NCBI GenBank assembly: GCA_023406965.1
Contig: JAEXTI010000211.1
Span: 1 to 6,586 of the forward strand
Source: Chloroflexota bacterium
GTDB taxonomy: Bacteria > Chloroflexota > Anaerolineae > Anaerolineales > Anaerolineaceae
Length of the DNA stretch: 6,586 nucleotides
Reading direction: 5' to 3'
Shown here: positions 5,856 to 6,586 of the stretch, piece after piece
How positions within the stretch are numbered: the first letter of the stretch is position 1
Layout of the letters: each line of letters begins with the position of its first letter
Position numbers and translations under genes: made by a program
Notes under the pieces: generated by a model
Told to the model about the DNA's origin: nothing
What the model saw: the letters and a program-made list of their open reading frames with translations, nothing else
Database searches by the model: none

Positions 5856-5880
5856 GGTCAACATTGATGAAACGTTGACC
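5856..5880. promoter_or_regulatory. Dyad GGTCAAC-N11-GTTGACC after the hydrolase gene
   Basis: The 7-bp arms (5856-5862 and 5874-5880) are perfect complements. No T-tract follows, so it is a weak terminator; its position 32 bp upstream of the next gene's -10 would suit an operator or activator site. The TTGACC in the right arm is too far from TATAAT (31 bp) to be its -35. Confidence 0.4.
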
Positions 5881-5911
5881 TCGGGTGAAATTTAATGGGT
5901 GATGAATCGCG

Positions 5912-5917
5912 TATAAT
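5912..5917 (+). promoter_or_regulatory. -10 element TATAAT of the zinc-ribbon gene
   Basis: A perfect TATAAT lies about 20 bp before the start codon; the matching -35 region (around 5889-5894) is only A/T-rich. Transcription would start near 5924, right at the GAGGAG ribosome binding site (5924-5929), leaving a very short leader of about 14 nt. Confidence 0.55.
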
Positions 5918-5937
5918 GTCTGCGAGGAGACCGATTT

Positions 5938-6543
5938 ATGATTACCTGCCCGTGGTGTGGTACTACCTACGAAGCTTTCATCTCTAACTGCAAAAAATGT
6001 GGCGGGCCGATGCTGCCACCGCGAGAGGAAGCAGCCCCCGGTCCGCTGATTCCGCCGCCGCCCCCCCGCACCATCGCCGGCAGTTATGTTGGTCGTTTGA
6101 TGGTGGCAGACGGAGCTTCGATCGCGGGGTTTGTCCTGGCTTTGCTCGGCGGGATTTTTACCGTGTTAGGGTTTGGGCTAACCATGGGCGTGATAACAGC
6201 TTTTCTTGGGATTCCTTTCTTTATCATCGGCATGGTGTTGTTGGCCATTGGGGCGGCGGTGCTGTTGTGGCGCTACCAGGAAAAGCGAAAGGTGGTAGAG
6301 GTGCTGCGCAGCGGCGAGGCCATTTTGGGCGAGGTAGCCGATTTGCAGGAGAACGCCTCGGTGCGGGTCAACGGTGAGCACCTCTGGACCGTGGAATACC
6401 GCTTCAGGGCCCAGGGGCAATCCTATACCGGGAAGGTGACCACGCTGCGCGAGCCTGGAGAGGAATTGCAACGGAGCAAGCCGGTGTATGTGCTGTATAC
6501 GCTGGATGACCCCAGGGTGAATGCGATTTACCCGCATCCATAA
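5938..6543 (+). CDS. Zinc-ribbon, two-helix membrane protein with DUF3592-like domain
   Basis: This 201-residue protein has three parts. Residues 1-24 form a compact zinc ribbon (CPWC at 4-7, CKKC at 18-21). Residues 27-44 are a proline-rich linker containing a run of prolines. Two hydrophobic helices follow at about 59-79 and 84-110, ending in the basic stop WRYQEKRK. Residues 118-201 resemble the DUF3592 domain: a beta-rich segment with EAILGEVADLQEN, VRVNGEHLWTVEYRFRAQGQSYTG and the end VYVLYTLDDPRVNAIYP, where DUF3592 proteins have a V-x-Y-x-P-x-x-P motif. No function is known for the family; both ends are probably on the cytoplasmic side, given the metal ribbon and an even number of helices. 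Start ATG 5938 has GAGGAG 8 nt upstream. Confidence 0.85.
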   Translation: MITCPWCGTTYEAFISNCKKCGGPMLPPREEAAPGPLIPPPPPRTIAGSYVGRLMVADGASIAGFVLALLGGIFTVLGFGLTMGVITAFLGIPFFIIGMVLLAIGAAVLLWRYQEKRKVVEVLRSGEAILGEVADLQENASVRVNGEHLWTVEYRFRAQGQSYTGKVTTLREPGEELQRSKPVYVLYTLDDPRVNAIYPHP

Positions 6544-6565
6544 AAGATAGCAAAAATCAGTTGAA

Positions 6566-6586
6566 GGGGGGGGCTTTTGGCCCCCG
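6566..6586 (+). terminator. Probable terminator hairpin, cut by the window end
   Basis: A run of eight G (6566-6573) faces CCCCC (6581-6585) across a CTTTTGG loop, 22 nt after the stop. The U-tract that would prove a rho-independent terminator would lie beyond the window. Confidence 0.5.

Noticed and set aside
5875..5917. TTGACC paired with TATAAT as a classical promoter
   Set aside because: The spacing is 31 bp, far from the usual 16-18 bp.

Overview
The window holds eight protein-coding genes on moderately GC-rich DNA, with several well-formed regulatory sites and one small inserted repeat element. The host cannot be fixed from the sequence. Intact Shine-Dalgarno sites, ATG/GTG/TTG starts, frequent TTG leucine codons and the gene mix (YrrT-like methyltransferase, pirin, zinc-ribbon/DUF3592 membrane protein) fit an environmental bacterium; Chloroflexota (Anaerolineae-like) is a guess by style only. 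No rRNA, tRNA, CRISPR array, intact transposase or phage gene was seen.

Left block (1-1942, + strand): the 3' part of a nitronate monooxygenase-like FMN enzyme, cut by the window edge, overlaps a class I SAM-dependent methyltransferase by 4 nt, so the two are probably translationally coupled.

Regulated block (about 2014-3805, + strand): a near-consensus promoter is buried in a 40-bp hyphenated palindrome just upstream of a TetR-family regulator. The core of the palindrome has the TGAnTGAnTAnTCAnTCA layout known for some TetR-family operators. The regulator is followed 2 nt later by a small four-helix membrane protein with two similarly placed histidines, then by a YrrT-like methyltransferase with a strong ribosome binding site and a TTG start. 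A long perfect hairpin closes the block. The simplest model is an autoregulated TetR operon whose target is the membrane protein and perhaps the methyltransferase.

Convergent junction (3759-3934): between the methyltransferase and the leftward pirin gene lies a 111-bp palindromic element with GTAA/GTTA-type ends, flanked by an exact 8-bp direct repeat. This looks like a MITE, or a non-autonomous IS derivative, that landed at the foot of the shared terminator.

Right block (3935-6586): a canonical pirin gene on the - strand has its own promoter with a TTAGACA/TGTCTAA dyad. It is divergent from a stand-alone RNase Z-like metallo-beta-lactamase-fold hydrolase. Last comes a zinc-ribbon, two-helix, DUF3592-type protein with a TATAAT promoter, and a probable terminator cut by the window end.

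I see no multi-gene defence, biosynthetic or other clearly new system. The points most worth a second look are the MITE with its target duplication, the TetR operator, and the two-histidine membrane protein under its control.
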